From JBBCJT01 sp037190665 (lineage in GTDB: Bacteria > Pseudomonadota > Alphaproteobacteria > Acetobacterales > Acetobacteraceae), in the NCBI GenBank assembly GCA_037190665.1, contig JBBCJT010000057.1:1-5515 (forward strand): a stretch of DNA of 5,515 nt, in the 5' to 3' direction. The position numbers were made by a program, and so were the translations under genes. This document shows, piece after piece, positions 1 to 5,515 of this stretch (positions are counted from its first letter, which is position 1; each line of letters opens with the position of its first letter). The notes beneath the pieces were generated by a model. It saw nothing but the letters and a program-made list of their open reading frames with translations, had not been told where the DNA came from and searched no databases.

Positions 1-1
1 A

Positions 2-1321
2 TTGCTGACCGCGCCGGTGGGCGGGGAGGACCTCGAACTCGCGACCGCCGAGGGCGAATGGGGCGAGGCGAACCTCGCTTTGATGGCCCGCGCCCATGCC
101 CGCGCCACCGCCCTGCCGACGGACCTCGTGGAAGCGACCGCGCGTGCCAACTCGGCCTGCGAGAAGATCTGGCGCGAGGCGCGCAAGGCGTCCGACTTCG
201 CCATGGTCGCGCCCGGCCTGACCGAGGTGGTGCGGCTGGCGCGCGAGCAGGCGGCCGCCCTGTCCACCGCGCTCCGCCTGTCGCCCTATGACGCGCTGAT
301 GGACGGCTATCAGCGCGGCATCGGCGCCGCCGACGTCGCTCCCGTCTTCGCGGCCTACGAGACCTGGCTCGCCGACGCTCTCCCGCGCGCGGAGGCGCTG
401 CAGGCGTCCCGCCCCGCGCCCGTCGCGCCGCAGGGCCCGTTCCCGGCGTCGATCCAGCTCGCGCTCTGTCGGGAGCTGTCGCTGAAGGCCGGGCTGGAGG
501 AGGAGCATTCGCGGCTCGACACCTCCACGCATCCGTTCTGCGGCGGCACGACCAGCGACGTGCGCATCACCACCCGCACCAACGAGGCCGATTTCGCCCA
601 GGCCATCCTCGGCGTGCTGCACGAGACCGGGCATGCGCTGTACGAGCGCGGCCTGCCGCCCGACCTGACCCGCCAGCCGGCGGGCGAGGCGGCGGGCATG
701 GCCGCGCACGAAAGCCAGAGCCTGATCATCGAGATGCAGGCCTGCCGGTCGGATGCGTATCTCGCCTTCCTCGGCCCGCGCCTGCACGCGGCCTTCGGCG
801 GCGATGCCGCGCCCTATGCCTCTGCCAACCTCGCCCGGCTCTGGCGGCACATCCGCCGCGGCTTCATCCGCGTGGATGCGGACGAAATGACCTATCCCGC
901 GCACATCATCCTGCGCTTCCGGCTGGAGCAGGCGCTGATCGGCGGGCAGATCGAGGTGGCGGACCTGCCGGCCGCCTGGAACGAGGGTTTCGCCGCGCTG
1001 CTGGGCCTGAAGGTCCCGGACGATGCGCGTGGCGTGCTGCAGGACATCCACTGGTACGACGGCGCCTTCGGCTACTTCCCCAGCTACACGCTGGGCGCGA
1101 TGGGGGCGGCGCAACTGATGGCCGCTGCGCGACGCGCCCTGCCGGGGCTGGACGAGGCCTTCGCCCGCGGCGACCTCTCCCCCCTGGTCGGCTGGCTGCG
1201 CACGCATGTCCACGCCCGGGGCGCCACGCTCGGCTTCAACGAGCTGCTGGAGGCGGCAACGGGCAAGCCGCTCGACCCGGCGGACTTCACCGCGCATCTG
1301 ACGGGCCGCTACCTCACCTGA
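2..1321 (+). CDS. M32 family (Taq-type) metallocarboxypeptidase, 5'-truncated by window edge
   Basis: Zinc carboxypeptidase that removes C-terminal amino acids from peptides, probably cytoplasmic since no export signal is seen in the visible part. The hallmark M32 motifs occur in the expected order (numbering from the first in-frame codon at base 2): HPF at 177-179, DVRIT at 186-190, the zinc/catalytic motif HETGH at 207-211, HESQ with E237 as third zinc ligand (30 residues after the first His, the family spacing), IRVDAD at 289-294, and GVLQDIHW at 344-351 followed by GAFGYFPSYTLG. About 440 residues are visible against roughly 500 for the family, so some 55-60 N-terminal residues lie upstream. 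The TTG at base 2 is in-frame but most likely encodes an internal Leu, because the first visible residues (LLTAP) resemble the interior of the N-terminal helical domain. It ends in TGA, 49 bases before thrC. Family assignment is firm; physiological substrate is unknown. Confidence 0.95.
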   Translation: MLTAPVGGEDLELATAEGEWGEANLALMARAHARATALPTDLVEATARANSACEKIWREARKASDFAMVAPGLTEVVRLAREQAAALSTALRLSPYDALMDGYQRGIGAADVAPVFAAYETWLADALPRAEALQASRPAPVAPQGPFPASIQLALCRELSLKAGLEEEHSRLDTSTHPFCGGTTSDVRITTRTNEADFAQAILGVLHETGHALYERGLPPDLTRQPAGEAAGMAAHESQSLIIEMQACRSDAYLAFLGPRLHAAFGGDAAPYASANLARLWRHIRRGFIRVDADEMTYPAHIILRFRLEQALIGGQIEVADLPAAWNEGFAALLGLKVPDDARGVLQDIHWYDGAFGYFPSYTLGAMGAAQLMAAARRALPGLDEAFARGDLSPLVGWLRTHVHARGATLGFNELLEAATGKPLDPADFTAHLTGRYLT

Positions 1322-1322
1322 C

Positions 1323-1355
1323 GGGGCCGCCCTCGCGCTGCGGCGCAGCAGCCCC
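1323..1355 (+). other. Possible two-part stem-loop between the M32 gene and thrC
   Basis: An inner hairpin pairs GCTGC (1337-1341) with GCAGC (1345-1349) around a GGC loop. An outer GGGGC (1323-1327) can pair with GCCCC (1351-1355), leaving a 9-base bulge on the left and one base on the right. It lies directly after the carboxypeptidase stop codon and could slow or end transcription. There is no following T-run, so it is not a typical intrinsic terminator. In DNA this GC-rich such pairing also arises by chance. Confidence 0.2.
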
Positions 1356-1361
1356 TATGGT
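1356..1361 (+). promoter_or_regulatory. Candidate -10 element of a thrC promoter
   Basis: TATGGT stands out in an otherwise C-rich spacer and matches four of the six TATAAT consensus bases, including the first two and the last. A start site 6-8 bases downstream would fall at about 1367-1370, practically on the thrC ATG at 1371, giving a leaderless or near-leaderless transcript. This fits the absence of a purine-rich Shine-Dalgarno sequence before that ATG. No convincing -35 hexamer is visible about 17 bases upstream, where the sequence is TCGCGC, so this is a tentative call. Confidence 0.3.
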
Positions 1362-1370
1362 CCCGCCCCC

Positions 1371-2777
1371 ATGCGTTACGTTTCCACACGCGGGCAGGCG
1401 CCCGTGCTCGGCTTCGAGGATGTGCTTCTGGCGGGCCTCGCCGAGGATGGCGGGCTGTACCTGCCCGAGACCTGGCCGGGCTTCTCCGCCGCCGAATGGC
1501 GCGCGATGCGGGCGCTGCCCTACGCGGACCTCGCCGCACGGATCATGGAGCCCTTCGCCGAAGGCGCGCTCGACCACGACACGCTGCGCGGCCTGTGCCG
1601 CGACGCCTATGCGGGGTTCGGCCATCCGGCGGTGGTGCCGCTGGTGCAGCTCGACCAGCGGGTGTTCGCGGCCGAGCTGTTCCACGGCCCCACGCTCGCC
1701 TTCAAGGACATGGCCCTGCAACTGCTCGGCCGGCTGTTCGACCACGTGCTGGCCAAACGCGACGGCCGCGTGGCGATCGTGGGCGCGACCAGCGGCGACA
1801 CCGGCTCGGCGGCGATCGAGGCCTGCCGCGACCGCGACCGCGTCTCCATCGTCATCCTGCACCCGCACGGCCGCACCAGCGAGGTGCAGCGGCGGCAGAT
1901 GACCACGGTGATGTCGGCGAACGTCGGCAACATCGCGCTGGAAGGCACGTTCGACGACTGCCAGGACCTGCTGAAGGCGATGTTCGCCGATGCGCCGTTC
2001 CGCCGCGAGCTGCACCTGTCGGCGGTGAACTCGATCAACTGGGCCCGCATCGCCGCCCAGGTCGCCTACTACGCCTGGACGGCGCTGCTGCTCGGCGCGC
2101 CGGACCGCCCGGTGGCCTTCTCCGTCCCGTCCGGAAATTTCGGCAACGTCTTCGCCGCCTGGGTGGCCGCGAAGATGGGACTGCCGGTGGCGAAGTTCAT
2201 CATCGGCACCAACCGCAACGACATCCTCGCCCGCTTCCTTGCCGCGAACGATATGTCGGCCGCCCCGGTGCAGCCGTCGCTGTCGCCGAGCATGGACATC
2301 CAGGTCTCGTCGAACTTCGAGCGGCTGCTGTTCGAGATGCTGGGCCGGGACGGCGCCGCCACCGCCGAGGCGATGCGCCGCTTCCGCGCGGAGGGCCGCA
2401 TGCCCGTCCCGGACTCGGCCTGGCGGCAGGCCTCCGCCGAGTTCGCTGGCCACACGCTGGATGACGCCGCCACGCTGGCCGCGATCCGGTCCTGGCACGC
2501 GCGGACCGGCTACGTCGCCGACCCCCACAGCGTCATCGGCCTGGAAGCCGCCCGCGCGCACATGCCGGAGGACCCGTCGATCCCGGTGATCGCCATGGCC
2601 TGCGCGCACCCGGCCAAGTTCCCCGACGCGGTCGAACGGGCGACCGGGCTGCGTCCCCCCCTGCCCCCGCGCCTGGCCGACCTATATCAGCGTGCAGAAC
2701 GCTTCACCGTGCTCCCTGCCGACCTCGCCACCGTCGAGGGCTTCGTGCGGGGAGTTGCCCTGAGGAATGCCGCGTGA
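1371..2777 (+). CDS. thrC: Threonine synthase
   Basis: PLP-dependent, cytoplasmic enzyme that converts O-phospho-L-homoserine and water to L-threonine and phosphate, the last step of threonine biosynthesis. At 468 residues it has the usual length of the longer, E. coli-like class. The N-terminal domain opens with the typical MRYVSTRGQAP...LAEDGGLYLPE. PLP-lysine K112 sits in GPTLAFKDMALQ. The fold-type-II motif GATSGDTGSAA spans 138-148, the phosphate-binding loop SGNFGN spans 254-259, MDIQVSSNFERLLFE starts at 308, and the family's C-terminal HPAKFPDAV starts at 413. The ATG at 1371 is chosen because it begins exactly at the conserved N-terminus and no ATG, GTG or TTG lies in frame in the short gap upstream. 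That ATG has no obvious ribosome-binding site. The stop codon overlaps the GTG of the M16 peptidase gene, so the two are probably translated as a coupled pair. No defect seen. Confidence 0.97.
   Translation: MRYVSTRGQAPVLGFEDVLLAGLAEDGGLYLPETWPGFSAAEWRAMRALPYADLAARIMEPFAEGALDHDTLRGLCRDAYAGFGHPAVVPLVQLDQRVFAAELFHGPTLAFKDMALQLLGRLFDHVLAKRDGRVAIVGATSGDTGSAAIEACRDRDRVSIVILHPHGRTSEVQRRQMTTVMSANVGNIALEGTFDDCQDLLKAMFADAPFRRELHLSAVNSINWARIAAQVAYYAWTALLLGAPDRPVAFSVPSGNFGNVFAAWVAAKMGLPVAKFIIGTNRNDILARFLAANDMSAAPVQPSLSPSMDIQVSSNFERLLFEMLGRDGAATAEAMRRFRAEGRMPVPDSAWRQASAEFAGHTLDDAATLAAIRSWHARTGYVADPHSVIGLEAARAHMPEDPSIPVIAMACAHPAKFPDAVERATGLRPPLPPRLADLYQRAERFTVLPADLATVEGFVRGVALRNAA
2762..2766 (+). promoter_or_regulatory. 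Ribosome-binding site of the M16 peptidase gene
   Basis: GAGGA lies inside the last codons of thrC, seven bases before the GTG at 2774. It is a good match to the anti-Shine-Dalgarno sequence at near-ideal spacing and supports GTG 2774 as the start. An ATG at 2767 abuts the site and is in a different frame, too close to use it. Confidence 0.6.
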
Positions 2778-4048
2778 GCCACGAGAACGACGCGATCCGC
2801 GTCACCCGCCTGCCCAACGGCCTGACCGTCGCGACGGAACGGATGGACCGCGTCGAGACCGTGTCCTTCGGCGCCTACGTCTCCGCCGGCACGCGGCACG
2901 AGGCGGCCGAGGAGAACGGCGTGTCCCACTTCCTCGAGCACATGGCCTTCAAGGGCACGCACACGCGCACCGCCGCCCAGATCGCCGAGGAGATCGAGAA
3001 TGTCGGCGGCCACATCAACGCCTACACGGCGCGCGAGCAGACCGCCTACTACGTGAAGCTGCTGAAGGACGACATCGCGCTGGGCGCCGACATCATCGGC
3101 GACATCCTCTGCCATTCCGCCTTCGCGGCCGAGGAGCTGGAGCGCGAGCGCGGCGTCATCCTGCAGGAGATCGGCCAGGCGAACGACACGCCGGACGACA
3201 TCATCTTCGACCACTTCCAGGAAGCCGCGTATCCGTCCCAGCCGATGGGCCGCCCGGTGCTGGGCACGGAGGCGCTGATCCGCGCGATGCCGCGCGAGCG
3301 CCTCACCGGCTACATGCGCCGCCATTACGGCCCGTCGCGCACCATCATCGCCGCGGCCGGCGCGCTCGACCACGACCATGTCCTCGCGCTCGCGAAGCAG
3401 CATTTCGCCGACCTGCCCGACACGGCGCAGGCCGAGGCGGAGCCCGCCGACTATCGCGGCGGCGAGTTCCGCGAGGCGCGCGACCTTGACCAGGTGCACG
3501 TGGTGCTGGGCTTCCCGGCCACCGCCTACGAGGATCCGGGCTACTGGCCCGCGCAGGTGCTCTCCACGCTGCTCGGCGGCGGGATGTCCTCGCGGCTGTT
3601 CCAGGAGATCCGGGAGCGGCGGGGGCTGGTCTATTCGATCTATTCCTTCCTCGCCCCCTATCGCGACGGCGGGATGTTCGCGATCTACGCGGGCACCGGC
3701 GAGCACGAGGCGGCGGAGCTGGTTCCGGTGACGCTCGCCGAACTCGGCCGCGTGCAGCGCGACGTGAACGAGGAGGAGCTGGCGCGTGCGAAGGCGCAGC
3801 TCAAGGCGTCGCTGCTGATGTCGCTGGAGAGCACCGGCGCGCGCTGCGAGGCGCTTGCGCGGCAGCTTTCCGTGCACGGGCGCATCGTGCCGACGGCGGA
3901 GACGGTGGCGAAGATCGCTGCCGTCACGGTGGCGGACGTGCAGGCCGCCGCCACGCGCTTCTTCCGCGCGCGGCCGACGCTCGCCACGCTCGGGCCGACG
4001 GACAAGGTGCCGGGCCTGCCGGTCATCGCCGAGAAGCTCGCGGCGTGA
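2774..4048 (+). CDS. M16 family zinc peptidase, mitochondrial-processing-peptidase-like (M16B)
   Basis: Predicted inverzincin metallopeptidase of the branch that includes mitochondrial processing peptidase beta. Bacterial relatives of this size (about 420 residues; 424 here) usually work as homodimers or pair with a second subunit. The inverted zinc motif HFLEH is at 52-56, in the context HFLEHMAFKGT, so H52 and H56 bind zinc and E55 is the catalytic base. E132 in GVILQE, 76 residues after H56, is the expected third ligand. The C-terminal half carries GGGMSSRLFQEIRE (268-281), and R280 with Y287 reproduces the conserved R-x6-Y substrate-binding pair. Metal-binding and R/Y features are thus in one chain, so it should be active without an inactive partner. 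No signal peptide is seen, so it is probably cytoplasmic. It starts at a GTG overlapping the thrC stop, with GAGGA seven bases upstream, and its TGA overlaps the next GTG. The natural substrate cannot be told from sequence. Confidence 0.95.
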   Translation: MSHENDAIRVTRLPNGLTVATERMDRVETVSFGAYVSAGTRHEAAEENGVSHFLEHMAFKGTHTRTAAQIAEEIENVGGHINAYTAREQTAYYVKLLKDDIALGADIIGDILCHSAFAAEELERERGVILQEIGQANDTPDDIIFDHFQEAAYPSQPMGRPVLGTEALIRAMPRERLTGYMRRHYGPSRTIIAAAGALDHDHVLALAKQHFADLPDTAQAEAEPADYRGGEFREARDLDQVHVVLGFPATAYEDPGYWPAQVLSTLLGGGMSSRLFQEIRERRGLVYSIYSFLAPYRDGGMFAIYAGTGEHEAAELVPVTLAELGRVQRDVNEEELARAKAQLKASLLMSLESTGARCEALARQLSVHGRIVPTAETVAKIAAVTVADVQAAATRFFRARPTLATLGPTDKVPGLPVIAEKLAA

Positions 4049-5373
4049 GCCTCGATCTGCTGGCCGCACTCGTCGATGCGGCGAAACGTGCGGGCGCGGA
4101 CGCGGCCGATGCGATGGCGGCGGAGCGCACGGCGATCTCCATCCAGCGGCGGCTGGGGCAGATCGAACAGCGCGAGCGGGAGGAGGCGCAGGAAGTCGGC
4201 CTGCGCGTCTTCGTCGGCAGCCGTACCGCCATCGTCTCCACCACACGGCTCGATCCGGCGGGGTTCCCGGCGCTGGCCGAACGTGCGGTCGCGATGGCGC
4301 GCGTGCTGCCGGACGACCCGTTCGCCGCGCCGCCCGATGCCACGAGCCCCGCGCCGGATGCCGCGGCGCTCGACCTCGATGATCCGTCGGAGCCGAGCGC
4401 GGACGAGCTGATCGCCCGCGCGGCGGAAGCGGAGGAGGCGGCGCTCGCGGTTGCAGGCGTGACCAACAGCGAGGGCGCGACCGCCGGCTTCGGCCGCACG
4501 CGCATCGCGCTCGCCACCTCGACCGGGTTCGCGGGTGCCTATGCGCGGACCTCGCACGCGGTCAGCGCCACGGCACTTGCCGGCAGCGGCACGGCGATGG
4601 AGCGCGACTACGACTACGCGACCGCCGTGCATCTTGCCGATCTGGAGGACGCGGCGGCGATCGGCCGTCGCGCGGGCGAGCAGGCCGTTGCGCGGCTCAA
4701 TCCGACGCGGCCGCGCAGCGCGGCGATGCCGGTGGTCTATCACCCGCGCGTGGCGGCGAGCCTGCTGGGCCATCTGTCGTCCGCCATCAACGGCGCCGCG
4801 GTGGCGCGGGGCACCACCTTCCTGCGCGAGAAGCTCGGCGGGCAGCTCTTCGCGCCGGGTGTCGAAGTGCGCGACGATCCCACGCGCGTGCGCGGCCTGC
4901 GTTCCCGCCCCTTCGACGGCGAAGGCACCTCCGGCAATCCGCGCGCGGTGATCGCGGACGGGGTGCTGACGACCTGGCTGCTGGACCGGCGCAGCGCGCG
5001 CCAGCTCGGCCTCGTCACCACCGGCCATGCCGGCCGCAGCCCCGGCGGGCAGCCCAGCCCGTCCGCCACCAACCTGTGGCTGGCTCCCGGCACGGCGACG
5101 CCCGAGGCGCTGATGGCCGACATCGCCGAGGGCCTCTACGTGACCGAGATGATCGGCATGGGACTGAACCCGGTGACGGGCGATTACAGCCGCGGCGCGG
5201 CCGGCTTCATGATCCGCAACGGTGCGCTGGCGGAAGCCGTCAGCGGCGTGACCATCGCCGGCAACCTGCTGTCGATGTTCGAGCGCCTGACGCCGGCCAA
5301 CGACCTTCAGTTCCGACGCGGTACGGACGCGCCGACGGTGCGGATCGAGGGACTGACGGTCGCGGGGGCGTAG
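4045..5373 (+). CDS. pmbA: TldE/PmbA family protein, non-zinc subunit of the TldD/TldE peptidase system
   Basis: In E. coli TldE (PmbA) pairs with TldD to form a cytoplasmic peptidase that matures microcin B17 and degrades the antitoxin CcdA and small unfolded peptides; the zinc site belongs to TldD. This 442-residue protein, a normal family length, has the TldE-type inner segment GHLSSAINGAAVARGTTFL from 242, GEGTSGNPRAVIADGVLTTWLLD from about 292, and the conserved C-terminal block DYSRGAAGFMIRNG (380-393) followed by TIAGNLLSMF. No HExxxH motif occurs anywhere, which separates it from TldD. Residues about 90-120 are an Ala/Pro/Asp-rich linker of low complexity. The GTG at 4045 is chosen because it overlaps the M16 stop codon and gives a typical N-terminal helix; only a weak purine stretch (GAGAAG, 4031-4036) precedes it, so translation probably depends on coupling. 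No tldD is present here. Family certain; TldE rather than TldD very likely. Confidence 0.94.
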   Translation: MSLDLLAALVDAAKRAGADAADAMAAERTAISIQRRLGQIEQREREEAQEVGLRVFVGSRTAIVSTTRLDPAGFPALAERAVAMARVLPDDPFAAPPDATSPAPDAAALDLDDPSEPSADELIARAAEAEEAALAVAGVTNSEGATAGFGRTRIALATSTGFAGAYARTSHAVSATALAGSGTAMERDYDYATAVHLADLEDAAAIGRRAGEQAVARLNPTRPRSAAMPVVYHPRVAASLLGHLSSAINGAAVARGTTFLREKLGGQLFAPGVEVRDDPTRVRGLRSRPFDGEGTSGNPRAVIADGVLTTWLLDRRSARQLGLVTTGHAGRSPGGQPSPSATNLWLAPGTATPEALMADIAEGLYVTEMIGMGLNPVTGDYSRGAAGFMIRNGALAEAVSGVTIAGNLLSMFERLTPANDLQFRRGTDAPTVRIEGLTVAGA

Positions 5374-5375
5374 CG

Positions 5376-5444
5376 CCGGGGCGCTGCCCCGGACCCCGGC
5401 AAGGGCTCTGCCCTTGCATCCCGGCAGGGAGCACGGCTCCCTGC
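5376..5444. repeat. Array of three perfect stem-loops after the pmbA gene
   Basis: Beginning two bases after the stop codon are three perfect inverted repeats, each with a 3-base loop. The first pairs CCGGGGC (5376-5382) with GCCCCGG (5386-5392) around GCT. The second pairs GCAAGGGC (5399-5406) with GCCCTTGC (5410-5417) around TCT. The third pairs GCAGGGAGC (5424-5432) with GCTCCCTGC (5436-5444) around ACG. Stem length grows 7, 8, 9. The spacers are both six bases, ACCCCG and ATCCCG, and ACCCGC follows the last stem. No T-run follows, so it is not a canonical intrinsic terminator. It looks like a REP-like, dispersed hairpin element of high-GC alphaproteobacteria and may stop Rho-assisted transcription or protect the operon mRNA 3' end; the role is inferred. 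Confidence 0.7.
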
Positions 5445-5497
5445 ACCCGCGATTCCTTCAGGAAGGCTTTGATCGAGCCGTTCGGCAGACTCCACCC

Positions 5498-5515
5498 CTG
5501 CGATAATCATCGCAG
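5498..5515. other. Stem-loop at the right window edge
   Basis: CTGCGAT (5498-5504) pairs perfectly with ATCGCAG (5509-5515) around the loop AATC. The window ends with the last paired base, so the stem may be longer and a following T-run cannot be seen. It could be a terminator for this operon or for a converging gene to the right. Confidence 0.4.

Larger units (their letters stand above)
5374..5515. other. Non-coding region downstream of pmbA
   Basis: This 142-base tail holds the stem-loop array, then a stretch with only weak foldings (TTCC 5453-5456 with GGAA 5461-5464, or CCTT 5455-5458 with AAGG 5463-5466), then a terminal hairpin. Base composition falls after about 5450, becoming clearly less GC-rich than the genes. 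The only frames reading through it are antisense continuations from pmbA with arginine/proline-rich translations, so I call no gene here. Confidence 0.6.

Noticed and set aside
2..4. TTG at base 2 as the true start of the M32 gene
   Set aside because: The protein would lack the N-terminal helical segment of the family and no upstream sequence is available. Continuation beyond the left edge is more likely.
1496..2464. Plus-strand open frame of 322 codons in another frame within thrC
   Set aside because: The translation is Arg/Pro/Gly repeats typical of an off-frame reading of GC-rich codons, while the thrC frame carries all catalytic motifs.
1314..2609. Long open frame of 431 codons on the minus strand opposite thrC
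   Set aside because: Its translation is dominated by Arg, Gly, Ala, His and Val with no recognisable motif, and it lies opposite a clearly real gene. High-GC codon bias on one strand routinely keeps an antisense frame open.
2767..3489. ATG at 2767 as the start of a gene after thrC
   Set aside because: It is in a different frame from the M16 protein and gives an Arg-rich sequence without motifs. The GTG at 2774 yields the conserved M16 N-terminus and is correctly spaced from GAGGA.
2687..4246. Minus-strand open frame of 519 codons opposite the M16 gene
   Set aside because: It shows the same low-information Arg/Gly/Ala/Val-rich composition and overlaps three genuine coding regions. It is longer than the real gene, but length alone means little at this GC content.
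4312..4404. Ala/Pro/Asp-rich stretch in pmbA as a possible insertion or frameshift
   Set aside because: Reading continues in the same frame with family-like sequence on both sides, and a variable linker at this place is compatible with a normal TldE of 442 residues.
3685..5028. Minus-strand open frame of 447 codons opposite pmbA
   Set aside because: Arg/Ala-rich composition, no domain, and complete overlap with the conserved M16 and TldE coding regions.
5477..5486. Short inverted repeat GCCG-TT-CGGC in the 3' non-coding tail
   Set aside because: The loop is only two bases, leaving about three realistic base pairs, which is expected by chance in such DNA.
5307..5510. Small minus-strand open frame of 67 codons at the right end
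   Set aside because: It runs through the hairpin array into pmbA antisense, with Pro/Arg/Ala-rich composition and no recognisable motif.

Overview
The window is a compact, very GC-rich (roughly 70% or more by eye) stretch of bacterial chromosome. It carries four plus-strand genes and about 140 bases of non-coding DNA at the right end. The strong G/C bias at third codon positions, the protein wording and the hairpin-rich 3' flank suggest an alphaproteobacterium, probably in or near the Acetobacteraceae (Roseomonas/Acidiphilium-like). That placement comes from recalled similarity and was not tested by a search.

Layout: (1) 2-1321, the C-terminal ~440 residues of an M32 (Taq-type) metallocarboxypeptidase whose beginning lies outside the window. 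(2) A 49-base gap with no clear ribosome-binding site but a possible -10 element. (3) 1371-2777, thrC, threonine synthase. (4) 2774-4048, an M16B zinc peptidase related to mitochondrial processing peptidase. (5) 4045-5373, a TldE/PmbA-type subunit of the TldD/TldE peptidase system. (6) 5374-5515, non-coding, with three perfect, regularly spaced stem-loops and a fourth hairpin at the window edge.

ThrC, M16 and TldE form a tight translational unit. Each junction is a 4-base GTGA overlap in which the GTG start of the next gene shares bases with the TGA stop of the previous one. Threonine synthesis is thus co-expressed with two protein/peptide-degrading factors, with a third peptidase gene just upstream. 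All four products look intact and cytoplasmic; no signal peptides or membrane segments are evident.

This is mostly ordinary housekeeping DNA. I found no defence system, mobile element, CRISPR array, tRNA or rRNA. The most unusual structure is the triple stem-loop array after the TldE gene. The next most useful points are the possibly near-leaderless thrC start and the doubled GTGA junctions.
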